Assembly (NCBI GenBank): GCA_016787705.1
Contig: JAEUTP010000010.1
Location: 62,001 to 126,000 of the forward strand
DNA: 64,000 nucleotides
Origin: Bacteroidia bacterium
Lineage (GTDB): Bacteria > Bacteroidota > Bacteroidia > B-17B0 > Aurantibacillaceae
Direction: 5' to 3'
Part shown: piece after piece, positions 7,610 through 17,241 of the stretch
Numbering within the stretch: the first letter of the stretch is position 1
Layout: each line of letters opens with the position of its first letter
Program-made: the position numbers and the translations under genes
Notes under the pieces: generated by a model
The model's database searches: none
Told to the model about the DNA's origin: nothing
Seen by the model: the letters and a program-made list of their open reading frames with translations, nothing else

Positions 7610-9007
7610 TTAATTCTTGATAATTTCTTTGATGTCGGAAATAATTTTGTTTGCTAAATTATCTGCAGTGCTTGCAGACTGACTTTCGCTATATATCCTG
7701 ATAATAGGCTCTGTATTGCTTTTGCGTAAATGCACCCATTCTTTATCAAATTCTATTTTTACTCCGTCAATAGTATTAATAGGTTGCTTTTTGTATTTTT
7801 CACTCACATCTGCCAACACTTTATCTACATTGATTTGTGGTGTTAATTCAATTTTATTTTTTGAGATAAAATAATTTGGGTAAGAGCTTCTTAACATTGA
7901 AACACTTTTTCCGAATTTAGCAAGGTGTGTTAAAAAGATTGCAATGCCTACTAAAGCATCTCTGCCATAATGTAATTCAGGCAAAATAATACCGCCATTA
8001 CCTTCGCCACCAATAACTGCTTTGGTGTCTTTCATCATTTTTACAACATTCACTTCTCCAACCGCCGAGGCAGAATAGGAACCGCCTTGTGCTTCGGTAA
8101 CATCGCGCAATGCACGTGTGCTTGATAAATTACTTACTGTATTTCCTTTTTTATTTTTTTTCAAAATGTAATCTGCAACTGCCACTAAAGTATATTCTTC
8201 ACCAAACATTTCTCCGTCTTCACAAACAAATGCCAAACGGTCAACATCAGGGTCAACACTAATACCTAAATGCGCTTTTTGTTTAATCACTGCATTACTG
8301 AGGTCAGCTAAATGCTCAGGTAATGGTTCGGGGTTATGCGCAAAATTGCCGGTTGGCTCACCATGAATAATATGAATATTTTTTACGCCAAGTTTTTTCA
8401 ATAAAGCCGGAACAGCGATTGCCCCGCTTGAATTAATAGCATCTAAAACAATTGTAAAATTTGCTTTTTCAATAGCAGCAGCATCTACATAAGGCAAATC
8501 AATGATCTTTTTAAAATGCACATCAATAAAATCTGTATTCCTCGAATATTTACCAAGATCATTCACTTCTGCATACTTAAATTCCGAATTTGCAGCCAGC
8601 TTTAAGATCTCTTGTCCGTTAGCTTCACTAATAAACTCACCTTTTTCGTTCAATAATTTTAAAGCGTTCCATTGTTTTGGATTATGGCTGGCCGTTAAAA
8701 TAATACCGCCATGCGCCTGTAATTCAGTAACTGCCATTTCAACCGTTGGTGTAGTACTAAGATCCAAATCAATCACATTAATTCCAAGGCCGATCAGAGT
8801 TCCTGAAACAATACTTGATACCATTTGGCCGCTAAGCCTGGCATCGCGACCAATAATAACGGTTATATTTTTTTGCTTTGGATGGTTATTAAGGATCCAT
8901 GTACCATATGCAGATGTAAACTTAACCACATCGAGAGGTGTAAGCCCTTCATCAGGCTTTCCGCCAATAGTTCCGCGTATACCGGATATGCTTTTTATAA
9001 GAGTCAC
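7610..9007 (-). CDS. glmM: Phosphoglucosamine mutase (phosphohexomutase family)
   Basis: 465 aa, the four-domain alpha-D-phosphohexomutase fold. The catalytic phosphoserine is S107 in TASHNP, the Mg site is D252-D254-D256 in VDPDVDRLAF, and the C-terminal phosphate-binding loop is RKSNTEPIIRIY. The start is GTG at 9007, giving the family-typical opening MTLIKSISGIRGTIGG. GlmM converts glucosamine-6-P to glucosamine-1-P for UDP-GlcNAc and so for peptidoglycan. Bacteroidota members of this subfamily are annotated GlmM, but phosphomannomutase/phosphoglucomutase activity cannot be excluded from sequence. First gene of the operon with cysteine desulfurase and frr. Confidence 0.88.
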   Translation of the reverse strand: MTLIKSISGIRGTIGGKPDEGLTPLDVVKFTSAYGTWILNNHPKQKNITVIIGRDARLSGQMVSSIVSGTLIGLGINVIDLDLSTTPTVEMAVTELQAHGGIILTASHNPKQWNALKLLNEKGEFISEANGQEILKLAANSEFKYAEVNDLGKYSRNTDFIDVHFKKIIDLPYVDAAAIEKANFTIVLDAINSSGAIAVPALLKKLGVKNIHIIHGEPTGNFAHNPEPLPEHLADLSNAVIKQKAHLGISVDPDVDRLAFVCEDGEMFGEEYTLVAVADYILKKNKKGNTVSNLSSTRALRDVTEAQGGSYSASAVGEVNVVKMMKDTKAVIGGEGNGGIILPELHYGRDALVGIAIFLTHLAKFGKSVSMLRSSYPNYFISKNKIELTPQINVDKVLADVSEKYKKQPINTIDGVKIEFDKEWVHLRKSNTEPIIRIYSESQSASTADNLANKIISDIKEIIKN

Positions 9008-9138
9008 AATAAATAAATTTAATCTGTAAAGATAGGAAAACTACTTAAGCTTTAAAACCATTTAAGTTAACAAAATTTGTTCATTTTTTGTTTAAAATAC
9101 TGCCTCTGCAAGCATTTTTATTGCGAATTTTAGGCTTA

Positions 9139-9573
9139 ATGTGCTTTAAAACCATTCTTATAACTATTTGCCTGTTTTTCCTTCAAAAAGTGGGCCTTAG
9201 CCATACGGCTATTGAGCAAAAATACTACCTGCTGGATGAGAATATGGTAATAATAGATTCTGTTATAAACGCCCAAACATTTATCAATATAGAAAATAAA
9301 GAACGTCCAAATCCGTTATTAAAGCTATTTAAAGCAAAACAAAAAAAGAATAAAAGAATAACTGCAGCGCTTTTGGCATTTCCTTTTCCGTTTGGAATTG
9401 TTGGTTTGCACCGCATTTATTTAGGAACCGCACCGTATGTACCAGTTGCTTATATTGCAAGCTTAGGTGGCGTTTTTGGTGTATTGCCTTTTATTGATTT
9501 TTGTGTTTTGCTTTTGGATAAAGACGAAAAAAGATACATCGATAACAAAAAAGTTTTTATGTGGGTTAACTAA
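9139..9573 (+). CDS. TM2-domain-like membrane protein with signal peptide
   Basis: 144 aa from ATG 9139; a TTG at 9088 would add 17 residues but spoils a clean signal peptide (MCFKTILITICLFFLQKVGL). After a short extracytoplasmic region and a Lys-rich patch (KAKQKKNKR), the C-terminal half holds two hydrophobic helices with the TM2-like pattern FPFGIVGLHRIYLG ... GGVFGVLPFIDFCVLLL. The function of TM2-like proteins in bacteria is not established. Its stop overlaps the asnB start by one base (TAATG), so the two are translationally coupled. Confidence 0.7.
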   Translation: MCFKTILITICLFFLQKVGLSHTAIEQKYYLLDENMVIIDSVINAQTFINIENKERPNPLLKLFKAKQKKNKRITAALLAFPFPFGIVGLHRIYLGTAPYVPVAYIASLGGVFGVLPFIDFCVLLLDKDEKRYIDNKKVFMWVN

Positions 9574-11492
9574 TGTGCGGCATTTCAGGCATAATTTTAA
9601 AACAACGATCGGGAATTAATTTAACGGAAAAGATCGCCACCATGAACAATGCCATTGCGCATCGAGGACCTGATGGCGAAGGCTTTTTATTGGCAACAGA
9701 GCAAACCAATACACCACATTACAATTTATTACAACAAAATTATCAGCGCAAAGATCTTAATTATATCCCCTCTTCAAATTTAAAAACAGGAGATCAGAGT
9801 TCTTTTCTGGCATTCGGGCACCGGCGTTTATCTATCCTTGACCTTTCAGATACAGGCCATCAACCAATGTGTAACAAAGAAGGAAAAACGTGGATAGTTT
9901 TTAATGGAGAGATCTATAATTATATTGAAATAAAGGAAGAATTAAAAAAACTTGGGCACATTTTTATTTCTGAAAGTGATACTGAAGTTATTTTACTGGC
10001 CTATCAGCAATGGGGAACCGCATGTGTAGAGCGTTTTAACGGCATGTGGGCCTTTTGTATTTACGATACGGAAAAACAATTTTGTTTTGCTTCACGCGAC
10101 AGGTTTGGTGTTAAGCCATTTTATTACATTAACAATAAAGACTTTTTTTCTTTTGCCAGCGAGCAAAAGGCTTTTGTAAAAGCCGGGTTGATAGATCCTA
10201 AAATAAATTCAGAGGCTTTGCATAATTATTTAGTGAACGGTTTGTTAGAAACAACTGCTGCTAATTTTTTTGAAGGCATTAATGAATTAATGCCCGGCAA
10301 TAACCTTGTATTTAATATTAAAACCCGGGAAATTAAACTATCTGCTTATTATAATTTAAAGGAACATATTTCTTTAAAAAACGATAAGTTAAGCGAAAAA
10401 GACCTGATAGAAAAAGTCAATCATACATTCGAAAACGCTGTTAAATTAAGATTGAGAAGCGATGTGGAAGTAGGCACATGTCTTAGCGGCGGTATTGACA
10501 GCAGTGCTTTGGCTGTGAGCATCTCTGAGATCACCAAACAGCCGCTGTATTGTTTTACTTCTGTATTCAGAAATAATCCTATTAACGAAGAACACTTTGC
10601 AGATAGCGTAGCAAAAAAAATAAATGCCAAACATTTTAAAGTAGAACCAACGCTTGAAGGCTTTTTAACCGAGGTAGACGACCTTATTTATTCGCAGGAT
10701 GTACCAATTTGGGATACCAGCACCTATGCACAATACAAGGTAATGGAACTTGCCAAACAAAATAACATTAAAGTGGTTTTAGACGGACAAGGTGCCGACG
10801 AATTATTCGCAGGCTATCATCATCATTTTTTAGCCAAATGGAATAATTTATTCTCGCATGGAAATTACAAGTTGGCAATGAATGAAATTTCGCAAAGCAA
10901 AAAAACAATTACTAATCCATTGCAATTTTACCTGAAAGAAAAAGTAAAACAAAAAAATTACCTTAACAAAAAGCATTTTAAATTATTCTTTAAAAATGAG
11001 TTTTTAAATGCTTCTGAAGTAAAAAATCCGTCTGTGTATTTTGATTCCGTCAACGAACAATTGGTTGACGATATTTACAACACACGTTTAAAATCATTTT
11101 TAAAATGTGAAGACCGTTGCGGCATGTGGCACAGCGTAGAAAGCAGAACACCTTTTGCCGATGATATTGAATTGATTAATTTATTATTTTCATTTAACGG
11201 AAATAAAAAAATAAAAGATGGCATCTCTAAATATTTATTGAGGGAAGCTGTTAAAAATAAATTACCAAACGAAATTTACACCCGTTATGATAAAAAAGGA
11301 TTTGAAACACCAATGAATGTGTGGATGAAAAAAATGCACCCGCAAATTATTTCGGAGATAAAAATCGCCAAATTTGATTTCATAAATTATACCGATCTTG
11401 AAAAAATAAATTCTGAAAACACGTTCCAAAACAAATTATTATTTAAACTATTTGTTCTCAGCCGTTGGCAGAAACTGTTTATTACCAGGTAA
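9573..11492 (+). CDS. asnB: Asparagine synthetase, glutamine-hydrolysing
   Basis: 639 aa. The N-terminal glutaminase domain (about 1-220) starts with the nucleophile C2 in MCGISGI and contains AHRGPDGEG and VFNGEIYNY. The C-terminal ATP-pyrophosphatase domain has the PP-loop SGGIDSSAL near residue 306 and the DGQGADELFAGY block. It makes asparagine from aspartate, glutamine and ATP. Paralogues in polysaccharide loci amidate other substrates, so a specialised role is possible; here the only linked gene is the TM2-like protein upstream (1-nt overlap). Confidence 0.92.
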   Translation: MCGISGIILKQRSGINLTEKIATMNNAIAHRGPDGEGFLLATEQTNTPHYNLLQQNYQRKDLNYIPSSNLKTGDQSSFLAFGHRRLSILDLSDTGHQPMCNKEGKTWIVFNGEIYNYIEIKEELKKLGHIFISESDTEVILLAYQQWGTACVERFNGMWAFCIYDTEKQFCFASRDRFGVKPFYYINNKDFFSFASEQKAFVKAGLIDPKINSEALHNYLVNGLLETTAANFFEGINELMPGNNLVFNIKTREIKLSAYYNLKEHISLKNDKLSEKDLIEKVNHTFENAVKLRLRSDVEVGTCLSGGIDSSALAVSISEITKQPLYCFTSVFRNNPINEEHFADSVAKKINAKHFKVEPTLEGFLTEVDDLIYSQDVPIWDTSTYAQYKVMELAKQNNIKVVLDGQGADELFAGYHHHFLAKWNNLFSHGNYKLAMNEISQSKKTITNPLQFYLKEKVKQKNYLNKKHFKLFFKNEFLNASEVKNPSVYFDSVNEQLVDDIYNTRLKSFLKCEDRCGMWHSVESRTPFADDIELINLLFSFNGNKKIKDGISKYLLREAVKNKLPNEIYTRYDKKGFETPMNVWMKKMHPQIISEIKIAKFDFINYTDLEKINSENTFQNKLLFKLFVLSRWQKLFITR

Positions 11493-11530
11493 TTCAATCC
11501 CGCTTGCCCAAGGGAGATCGTACAAAAAAA

Positions 11531-12214
11531 CTAATTTTTGGTTTTCTTTTTATCGCCGTCCTTATTTTCCATAAAACGGTATTGAATACCGAAGCTTAAA
11601 CCAAAACCACTTGCTCTCCATTTTGTAATAGCAATGTAGGTATTAAAATCTGCATTGTTGGTTGTAAGTTTATTGTAGTTGGCAAATGGTGCAAATAATT
11701 TAAAGTTGATACCAAATCTTCCAAAATAAATTCTTGGATTTATATACGGCGAAATATACATGCCACCACCCGAAAGAACAAGGTTTAAACTATCGTTGGC
11801 TTTATATTTAAAAGTAGAATAACCTATATTAGCACCCAGTACAAGATCAAAATTCTTTTTTACAACCGGGTGATAGTTTAACTCCACCAAAAAATCATTA
11901 GTCTTTACTTCAGGTTTTCTGTTTGTTACCGAATCGCGGCTTGTAAAGTAATTATTTGCTTTGTAACGAATACCAACGCCAAAGTTCTTATGCAAACCAT
12001 ATTCAACCGCAAAACCAAAATTTGTATTTGCTGCCCTATCGTTATAAGAGGTATCACGGGTACGGTTAGGATCTTTTATCTTTACTTTTAAAACCGTATT
12101 ATAGTTTTCAAAGCCTGTATTTAATTCGGTTACAAGCGCCCCTTTGTAAAAGGATTGCGCGTTTAATGCAATTACGAGCATTAGGAAGAAACTACTTAAA
12201 AGAGTCTTTTTCAT
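11531..12214 (-). CDS. Outer-membrane beta-barrel protein
   Basis: 227 aa. Signal peptide MKKTLLSSFFLMLVIALNAQ with a cleavage site after AQ. The mature protein is a series of amphipathic strands with alternating aromatic residues (FGFAVEYGLHKNFGVGIRYK, FGLSFGIQYRF) and ends in a short, Lys-rich, probably periplasmic tail (NKDGDKKKTKN). About eight strands, like small Bacteroidota porin-family barrels. It lies 67 nt downstream of the PorE-like OmpA gene on the same strand, which suggests an outer-membrane partner, but it does not look like PorP/SprF (too short, signature missing). Confidence 0.75.
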   Translation of the reverse strand: MKKTLLSSFFLMLVIALNAQSFYKGALVTELNTGFENYNTVLKVKIKDPNRTRDTSYNDRAANTNFGFAVEYGLHKNFGVGIRYKANNYFTSRDSVTNRKPEVKTNDFLVELNYHPVVKKNFDLVLGANIGYSTFKYKANDSLNLVLSGGGMYISPYINPRIYFGRFGINFKLFAPFANYNKLTTNNADFNTYIAITKWRASGFGLSFGIQYRFMENKDGDKKKTKN

Positions 12215-12281
12215 GTTATGAATGTTGGAGTTTATACCAATATGTCGTTTAAAAAAGAACTTACCCTATTTAAAAATAAAA

Positions 12282-14273
12282 TTATTTTGAAAACACCTTA
12301 AATTCTGTGCGCCTGTTTTTAGCCTTATTTTCAGGTGTATCGTTCTTTACTTTTGGCTTAAGATCAGCATAGCCTTTGTATTTTAAACGGGCGGCATTTA
12401 TTTTACTGGTATTGATCAGATAATCATAAACCGCTTTAGCGCGATTTTCAGATAAAGTAATATTGTTCTTACGAATACCATCGCTATCAGTATGTCCACC
12501 CAACTCAATTTTCAGGCTTGGGTTTTTTGTAAGAAATTCTGCCAGTTTATCTAACTCGGCTTTACTTTCGGGTTTAAGATCCCATTTATTAACATCAAAG
12601 AAAACGTTCTTTAGCTCTACAACAGTTCCGGTATCGATTGGATCTAAAGGGATATCCAGTAAAAAAGGTTTTGTAAAATCGGTCTCTTTACCTTTTAGGC
12701 TAAAGTTATCGCTATAAAATAAAAAGCCATCTTTATTCACGTTTACTAGATAATTTTTATTGGCAGTAAGCGTTACAAAAAACTCGCCATTTTTTTGCGT
12801 GTATGATCTTGTTACCGTTTCCTGCTTTTCAAGGTCTACTAATTCAAAACTGGCTTCCAGTGTTTCTTTCGTTTTTGAATTATAGATCTTTCCTTTTACA
12901 TAAGTAATTTTTTCAGGTCTTAGGTCTTCCGGTAATTCAAACTGGTAAATATCCAGATCGCCAAAACCGCCAGCCCTGCTGCTCGCAAAGTATGCCAAAT
13001 TACCCGCGGGATCAACTAACAAACTATTTTCATTTTCGAAAGTATTTATAGGATAACCTAAGTTTACTGCCGGCCCCCAATCGCCATTTGGCTGACGGCG
13101 ACTCACATAAAGATCGGTTCCTCCCATTCCTGGGTGACCGTCACTAGCAAAATATAAGGTCATATTATCAGGATGAATAAAAACAGATTCTTCGTTACCT
13201 GCTGAATTTACATTTGCATTTAATTTTACTGCCGGTTGAAACTTTCCATCGTTACCTATTACACTCATGTAAATATCAATGTCTTTATTCATACCCCCCC
13301 TGCCTCTAAAACCTTTGATAAAATACAAGGTTTTACCATCGCTGCTAAAGCTTGGTTGTGTTTCCCAATTGGCGCTATTGATTGCTTCTCCCGCATTTCG
13401 TGGGCGCGTCCACTTTCCGTTTATTTTTTGAGAATAAAAAATATCACAGCTACCTGCGCCTTTTCTATCTTGCGAACCATAATCCCCAAAATTATCTGCG
13501 CAAGAGGCAAAGAACATAATATTACCGTCAGAGGATAGCGTCGGCGCCCCTTCATTACCAGTGCTGTTAATATTACTTATCGGTGTGGCAGTCTGCCAAA
13601 CGTTGTTAACTTTATTACTTGTGTAAAAATCTTCATTGAACGCATCGGGCAGATCTTTTCTTGGAAGCGCACGGGTAAACATAAATTGTTTTCCATCACC
13701 GGTAATTGCCGGAAAATACTCTCCATTTTCAGTATTAATACCTGGTCCAACGTTTATTGGCTTAAAGGGTTTAGGGTTTTTAATGGCAATTTCGCCAAAC
13801 TTTGCGTTGTCAAGTAATTTTTGAGCGGTCTCTTTTGTATTTGGATTAATACGTTCAAACTTTAAAAATGTTTCAAGGCTGGCTTTTGCCTCACTGTATT
13901 GCCCCGTGGCCAATTGTGATGCCGATAAAAAGAAAAAAGCACTTGGAAAATATTTTGGATTGATTTCGATACCGCGTTTAAAATAAGTTACTGCTTCGGG
14001 ATGTTTTCCGATAACCTGGTATAAATTTCCCAAGCCTAAGGCAGCTTCCACAAAATTCTTATCTTCTTCTAAAGCTTTTTTAAAAGCTTTTTCTGCAACA
14101 ACATCGTTCTTTGATTCAAAAGCAGTTTTACCTTCTTCTAAATATTTAATGGCTTTTTTATTTGTACTTGTGTATTGACCAGGTGGCAACTGCTGTGCAT
14201 ATGTGAAAATAAAAGAAAACACAAAACCAATAAAAAGTAATGTTCTTGAAAGCATATTTTTATATCTGATCAT
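12282..14273 (-). CDS. PorE-like OmpA-family protein (TPR, PD40 propeller, CRD, OmpA)
   Basis: 663 aa from ATG 14273 (a TTG three codons earlier and an ATG at 14255 are alternatives). Signal peptide ends at FTYAQ. Domains in order: TPR repeats (about 35-155), a PD40/WD40-like propeller (about 170-455) with repeated FxSDGK/LYFAS-type blades, a carboxypeptidase-regulatory-like domain (about 460-540), and a C-terminal OmpA domain (about 550-663) with GGHTDSDG and NxxLSExRAxAV motifs binding peptidoglycan. This order is that of PorE, a periplasmic T9SS component, and of many paralogues. It follows the M61 peptidase gene by 13 nt. Structural role between cell wall and outer membrane is inferred; whether it is the true PorE cannot be decided here. 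Confidence 0.8.
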   Translation of the reverse strand: MIRYKNMLSRTLLFIGFVFSFIFTYAQQLPPGQYTSTNKKAIKYLEEGKTAFESKNDVVAEKAFKKALEEDKNFVEAALGLGNLYQVIGKHPEAVTYFKRGIEINPKYFPSAFFFLSASQLATGQYSEAKASLETFLKFERINPNTKETAQKLLDNAKFGEIAIKNPKPFKPINVGPGINTENGEYFPAITGDGKQFMFTRALPRKDLPDAFNEDFYTSNKVNNVWQTATPISNINSTGNEGAPTLSSDGNIMFFASCADNFGDYGSQDRKGAGSCDIFYSQKINGKWTRPRNAGEAINSANWETQPSFSSDGKTLYFIKGFRGRGGMNKDIDIYMSVIGNDGKFQPAVKLNANVNSAGNEESVFIHPDNMTLYFASDGHPGMGGTDLYVSRRQPNGDWGPAVNLGYPINTFENENSLLVDPAGNLAYFASSRAGGFGDLDIYQFELPEDLRPEKITYVKGKIYNSKTKETLEASFELVDLEKQETVTRSYTQKNGEFFVTLTANKNYLVNVNKDGFLFYSDNFSLKGKETDFTKPFLLDIPLDPIDTGTVVELKNVFFDVNKWDLKPESKAELDKLAEFLTKNPSLKIELGGHTDSDGIRKNNITLSENRAKAVYDYLINTSKINAARLKYKGYADLKPKVKNDTPENKAKNRRTEFKVFSK

Positions 14274-14295
14274 ATAATACAATTTTTTTTATTGG

Positions 14296-16146
14296 TTACA
14301 ATCCAACCCAGGCTCGTAAGGTTTGTTTTTGTTTATCCGTTAACTGCTGTTTTAAACTGATCTGGTTTTTACGAACTGTTTTTACTTTTTTAGCTGTAGC
14401 TGTTAATGTTTTTTGTTTATATTTTTTTCCTTTTTTTCTGTAGATCTCTATGGTTACTTTATCGCCTTCTTTTACTTTTTCGTAATAGTTGGTAATTATT
14501 TCTTTTATATCATCAATTTTTAATTCAACACCATTTAGCTTGCTTAATTCATCGCCTACTTTAAAACCAAGCTCTTTACCAAACTCATCCATACCAATGG
14601 TATTATCAATAAAAAGGCGATTGGTATTTTCATTATAATTAAGATCGGTGCTTCCTAAAGAAAATTCATAAGTTGTAGATTCTTTTGAAAAATCAATTCC
14701 AATCTTATCTAAAACTTCTGTCATAGGTAATGGTGTATTGCCCAAAACATGTTTCCTTAAAAAGGCCCCGATCTCAGGATAAGTAAACTTCTCAATATCG
14801 TTAAAAAGATCTTCATCATTAAACGATTTATTCTTTCCATATTTAGTAGCAAGATCTTTCATTAAATTTTGCGTACCGTATTTTCCATCGCTGTAATGGC
14901 GTAATAAAATATCAAGACACATACCAATTACTGCACCTTTTTCGTAAACGTTTGAATATTGCGCGTGAATTTTTTCTTCCAGTACATGTTTACTCATGTA
15001 GGTAAAACTCATAGTATCATTATAGCTTGTAATACTGTTCTCATACTTTTGCATCATGGTACTTATTAGCTTATCAATATCAGTTATACCTCCTTTAGTT
15101 TGTGCGTGATGTGCTGCATACTCCGTCATACCTTCATATAACCAAAGATGCTCGCTCATAACAGGTTTTGAAAAATCAAAATCGCCAATTTCCTTTGAGT
15201 GAATATTTAAAGGCGTTACAATATGAAAAAATTCATGTGCTGCCACATCCCTTACTTCCTGTTGTACTGAAATGCTATCAAATTCCTGCAACACATAAAA
15301 CGAAGAATACGAATGCTCTAAAGCGCCACTGGCGCCCGAAAGTGTGGCACGATCAATAAAATAAAACAAGAAAGCATATTTGTTAACCGGTAACTCTCCG
15401 CCTAAATAGTCTTTTTGTGCATTTAATAATTCGCTTAAAGTAGAAGCAATAAAACGCGATGTTATTTTTTTATTGGGTGAATAACAGGCCACCAGTACTT
15501 TTGTATTAGCAACCTGTATGGTTGCCGTATCAGGAATAAAATACATGATAGGTGAATCTACAAGATCGTGATAATCAAAAACAGAAATAACATCTTTTGT
15601 ATCTCCTAATTTTATATCAGATAAACCCGTAGCAGGATAAAAGCCTTTTGGTTTTTCGAATTCTAAAATAAAATTTTTGTTTAGCATACCTTTTATGAAA
15701 CCAAACATACTGTGCGTATTCATTGCAAAATTCTTTCCATCTTCAAAATTGGTTCCGCCCGGTTCAAATACAATTTTATCTTTTGTGTCAGGTAAATCGG
15801 TTTTATCCCAGGTATCATCCACATCATACGTTATTTTATCAATAACTGTTGCAGGCGAGATTTTATAAGTATTAATGTCTGACTTTGTAACTTTTACAAC
15901 AGCACCATTTTTTCCTGTAACTTTAAAATTAGAGATAAATCTACCAAAATTATACACTTCATAAGTACCCGGCACCATGGCAGGAAAAGAGAATTCTATC
16001 TCGTTTTGCGTAAGAGTGGGAGGCGTTAGTTGCACAGAAACTTTATCGTTAACAACTTTTGCAAGGTTGATAGAATAACGGTAGCTATCATCAGCCTTTA
16101 TAAAACTGCTCATTACCAACATCACAATAAGAATTAAATTTCTCAT
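14296..16146 (-). CDS. M61-family aminopeptidase with C-terminal PDZ domain
   Basis: 616 aa, signal peptide MRNLILIVMLVMSSFIKA. A beta-rich N-terminal domain precedes a thermolysin-like catalytic domain. Zinc ligands are H304 and H308 in AAHEFFHIVTPLN (E305 catalytic), with E338 in LWLYEGMTEY as third ligand. A PDZ domain spans roughly residues 490-575 (VGDELSKLNGVELK). M61 glycyl-type aminopeptidases act outside the cytoplasm on peptides. It follows the CPBP protease gene by 5 nt and precedes the PorE-like gene by 13 nt, forming an envelope operon 17126-12282. Confidence 0.9.
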   Translation of the reverse strand: MRNLILIVMLVMSSFIKADDSYRYSINLAKVVNDKVSVQLTPPTLTQNEIEFSFPAMVPGTYEVYNFGRFISNFKVTGKNGAVVKVTKSDINTYKISPATVIDKITYDVDDTWDKTDLPDTKDKIVFEPGGTNFEDGKNFAMNTHSMFGFIKGMLNKNFILEFEKPKGFYPATGLSDIKLGDTKDVISVFDYHDLVDSPIMYFIPDTATIQVANTKVLVACYSPNKKITSRFIASTLSELLNAQKDYLGGELPVNKYAFLFYFIDRATLSGASGALEHSYSSFYVLQEFDSISVQQEVRDVAAHEFFHIVTPLNIHSKEIGDFDFSKPVMSEHLWLYEGMTEYAAHHAQTKGGITDIDKLISTMMQKYENSITSYNDTMSFTYMSKHVLEEKIHAQYSNVYEKGAVIGMCLDILLRHYSDGKYGTQNLMKDLATKYGKNKSFNDEDLFNDIEKFTYPEIGAFLRKHVLGNTPLPMTEVLDKIGIDFSKESTTYEFSLGSTDLNYNENTNRLFIDNTIGMDEFGKELGFKVGDELSKLNGVELKIDDIKEIITNYYEKVKEGDKVTIEIYRKKGKKYKQKTLTATAKKVKTVRKNQISLKQQLTDKQKQTLRAWVGL

Positions 16147-16151
16147 ATATT

Positions 16152-17126
16152 TTATTTTAATATTAATTTAAAATTAGTCCAACGATATTTCCGCCAAAAA
16201 ATAAAAAAAGTAATTAAGGCAAGAATAATAAATATAACAAATTCTACTCCCGGATCATCAGACTTTACAAGAAAGATAGCATCTGTTTTTAAAACACCTG
16301 TTGGACTCGTTACCAATAATGATGAAATAAAATTATTGGCGAAATGTATGCCAAGTGCTAATTCAAGCCCTTCATCCAAAAGCGTTAACATGCCAAGAAA
16401 CGCTCCAAATACCGAATAATAAGGAAGCATTACCCACCAACCGTAAGCTTTTGCTTCTGGATTATCCATATGCAATAACCCAAAAAACACCGATGTAATT
16501 ATTAAAGGCGCTATTCCATTTCTAAATATCAAAGCTATGCCCTGCATTAAATAACCTCTTATAAGTATCTCCTCGGTGCTGGTTTGAATTGGCATAAGCA
16601 ACGCCGATACAATTACTAGTAAAAGAAAATTAAGTGGATCGAATTGTACAACTACATTTTCCGGAGAAATAAAATAAGCCGCAATAGTAATAATGGTAAT
16701 AAGTATTGCCCAAACTAAAAACGCAAAGAAAATACGTTTGTAACGCAATTTATTATACGCTGTAATAACCGAAATTAAGGTTTTATGGTGTACTTTTTTA
16801 ACAACAATAAACAGCCCCAATAATGCAAAAGCAAACATAGCCAGTAAAAAAGCCAGTAAAATATTTTTATTTATACCTAGATGCGTTGCATCAAACAAAA
16901 TAGTGGGGTTGTTTTGAATATCTGTAAATGTATTACCATTATTTAAGGCAAAAGCCATTAACGGAAAAGAGATGATCAATTGGCAAATAATGTAACCCAG
17001 GGCCGCAGCACAAATACCCATTACATACATCCACCAATAATTTAAACCATGCACAACCGCAGAGTTTAAAAAAAGATTGTTAAAGGGTAATTCTTTTTTT
17101 GATATATCGTGCTCGGTATTATCCAT
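16152..17126 (-). CDS. CPBP-family intramembrane metalloprotease (CAAX/Abi type)
   Basis: 324 aa with about seven or eight membrane segments. The three catalytic motifs are present: EEILIR (E185, E186, R190), FFGLLHMDN (H219) and LGIHFANN (H261, N265). Such enzymes are Rce1-like glutamate proteases; bacterial roles include bacteriocin immunity and processing of membrane peptides. The substrate is unknown here. First gene of the operon with the M61 peptidase and PorE-like protein, so a role in envelope proteostasis is plausible. Confidence 0.9.
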   Translation of the reverse strand: MDNTEHDISKKELPFNNLFLNSAVVHGLNYWWMYVMGICAAALGYIICQLIISFPLMAFALNNGNTFTDIQNNPTILFDATHLGINKNILLAFLLAMFAFALLGLFIVVKKVHHKTLISVITAYNKLRYKRIFFAFLVWAILITIITIAAYFISPENVVVQFDPLNFLLLVIVSALLMPIQTSTEEILIRGYLMQGIALIFRNGIAPLIITSVFFGLLHMDNPEAKAYGWWVMLPYYSVFGAFLGMLTLLDEGLELALGIHFANNFISSLLVTSPTGVLKTDAIFLVKSDDPGVEFVIFIILALITFFIFWRKYRWTNFKLILK

Positions 17127-17161
17127 TAAAATTTAAGTGGTATTAGAGATTTTTGAATAAA

Positions 17162-17190
17162 TTTGTGGTAAATATCAGTTATATATATTG
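17162..17190 (+). promoter_or_regulatory. Candidate promoter for the diheme peroxidase
   Basis: TTTG at 17162-17165, an 18-nt spacer, then TATATTG at 17184-17190, one T short of TAnnTTTG. Position in the 115-bp divergent gap, about 45 nt before the start codon, fits. The region is so AT-rich that chance matches are likely. Confidence 0.35.
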
Positions 17191-17241
17191 TATAAATATA
17201 TCTAAAATTTAGAGAATCAAATAACAGCAGAAGCCAAAAAC

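Noticed and set aside
8502..9029. 175-codon ORF antisense to glmM
   Set aside because: Lies wholly inside a well-supported gene with no signal of its own; typical antisense shadow.
9088..9138. TTG start for the TM2-like protein
   Set aside because: The internal ATG gives a normal signal peptide; the TTG form has an extra hydrophobic stretch without clear purpose.
11531..12214. Calling the small barrel PorP/SprF
   Set aside because: Too short (227 aa) and without the PorP/SprF N-terminal signature, though it lies beside an OmpA-type gene as PorP/SprF genes often do.
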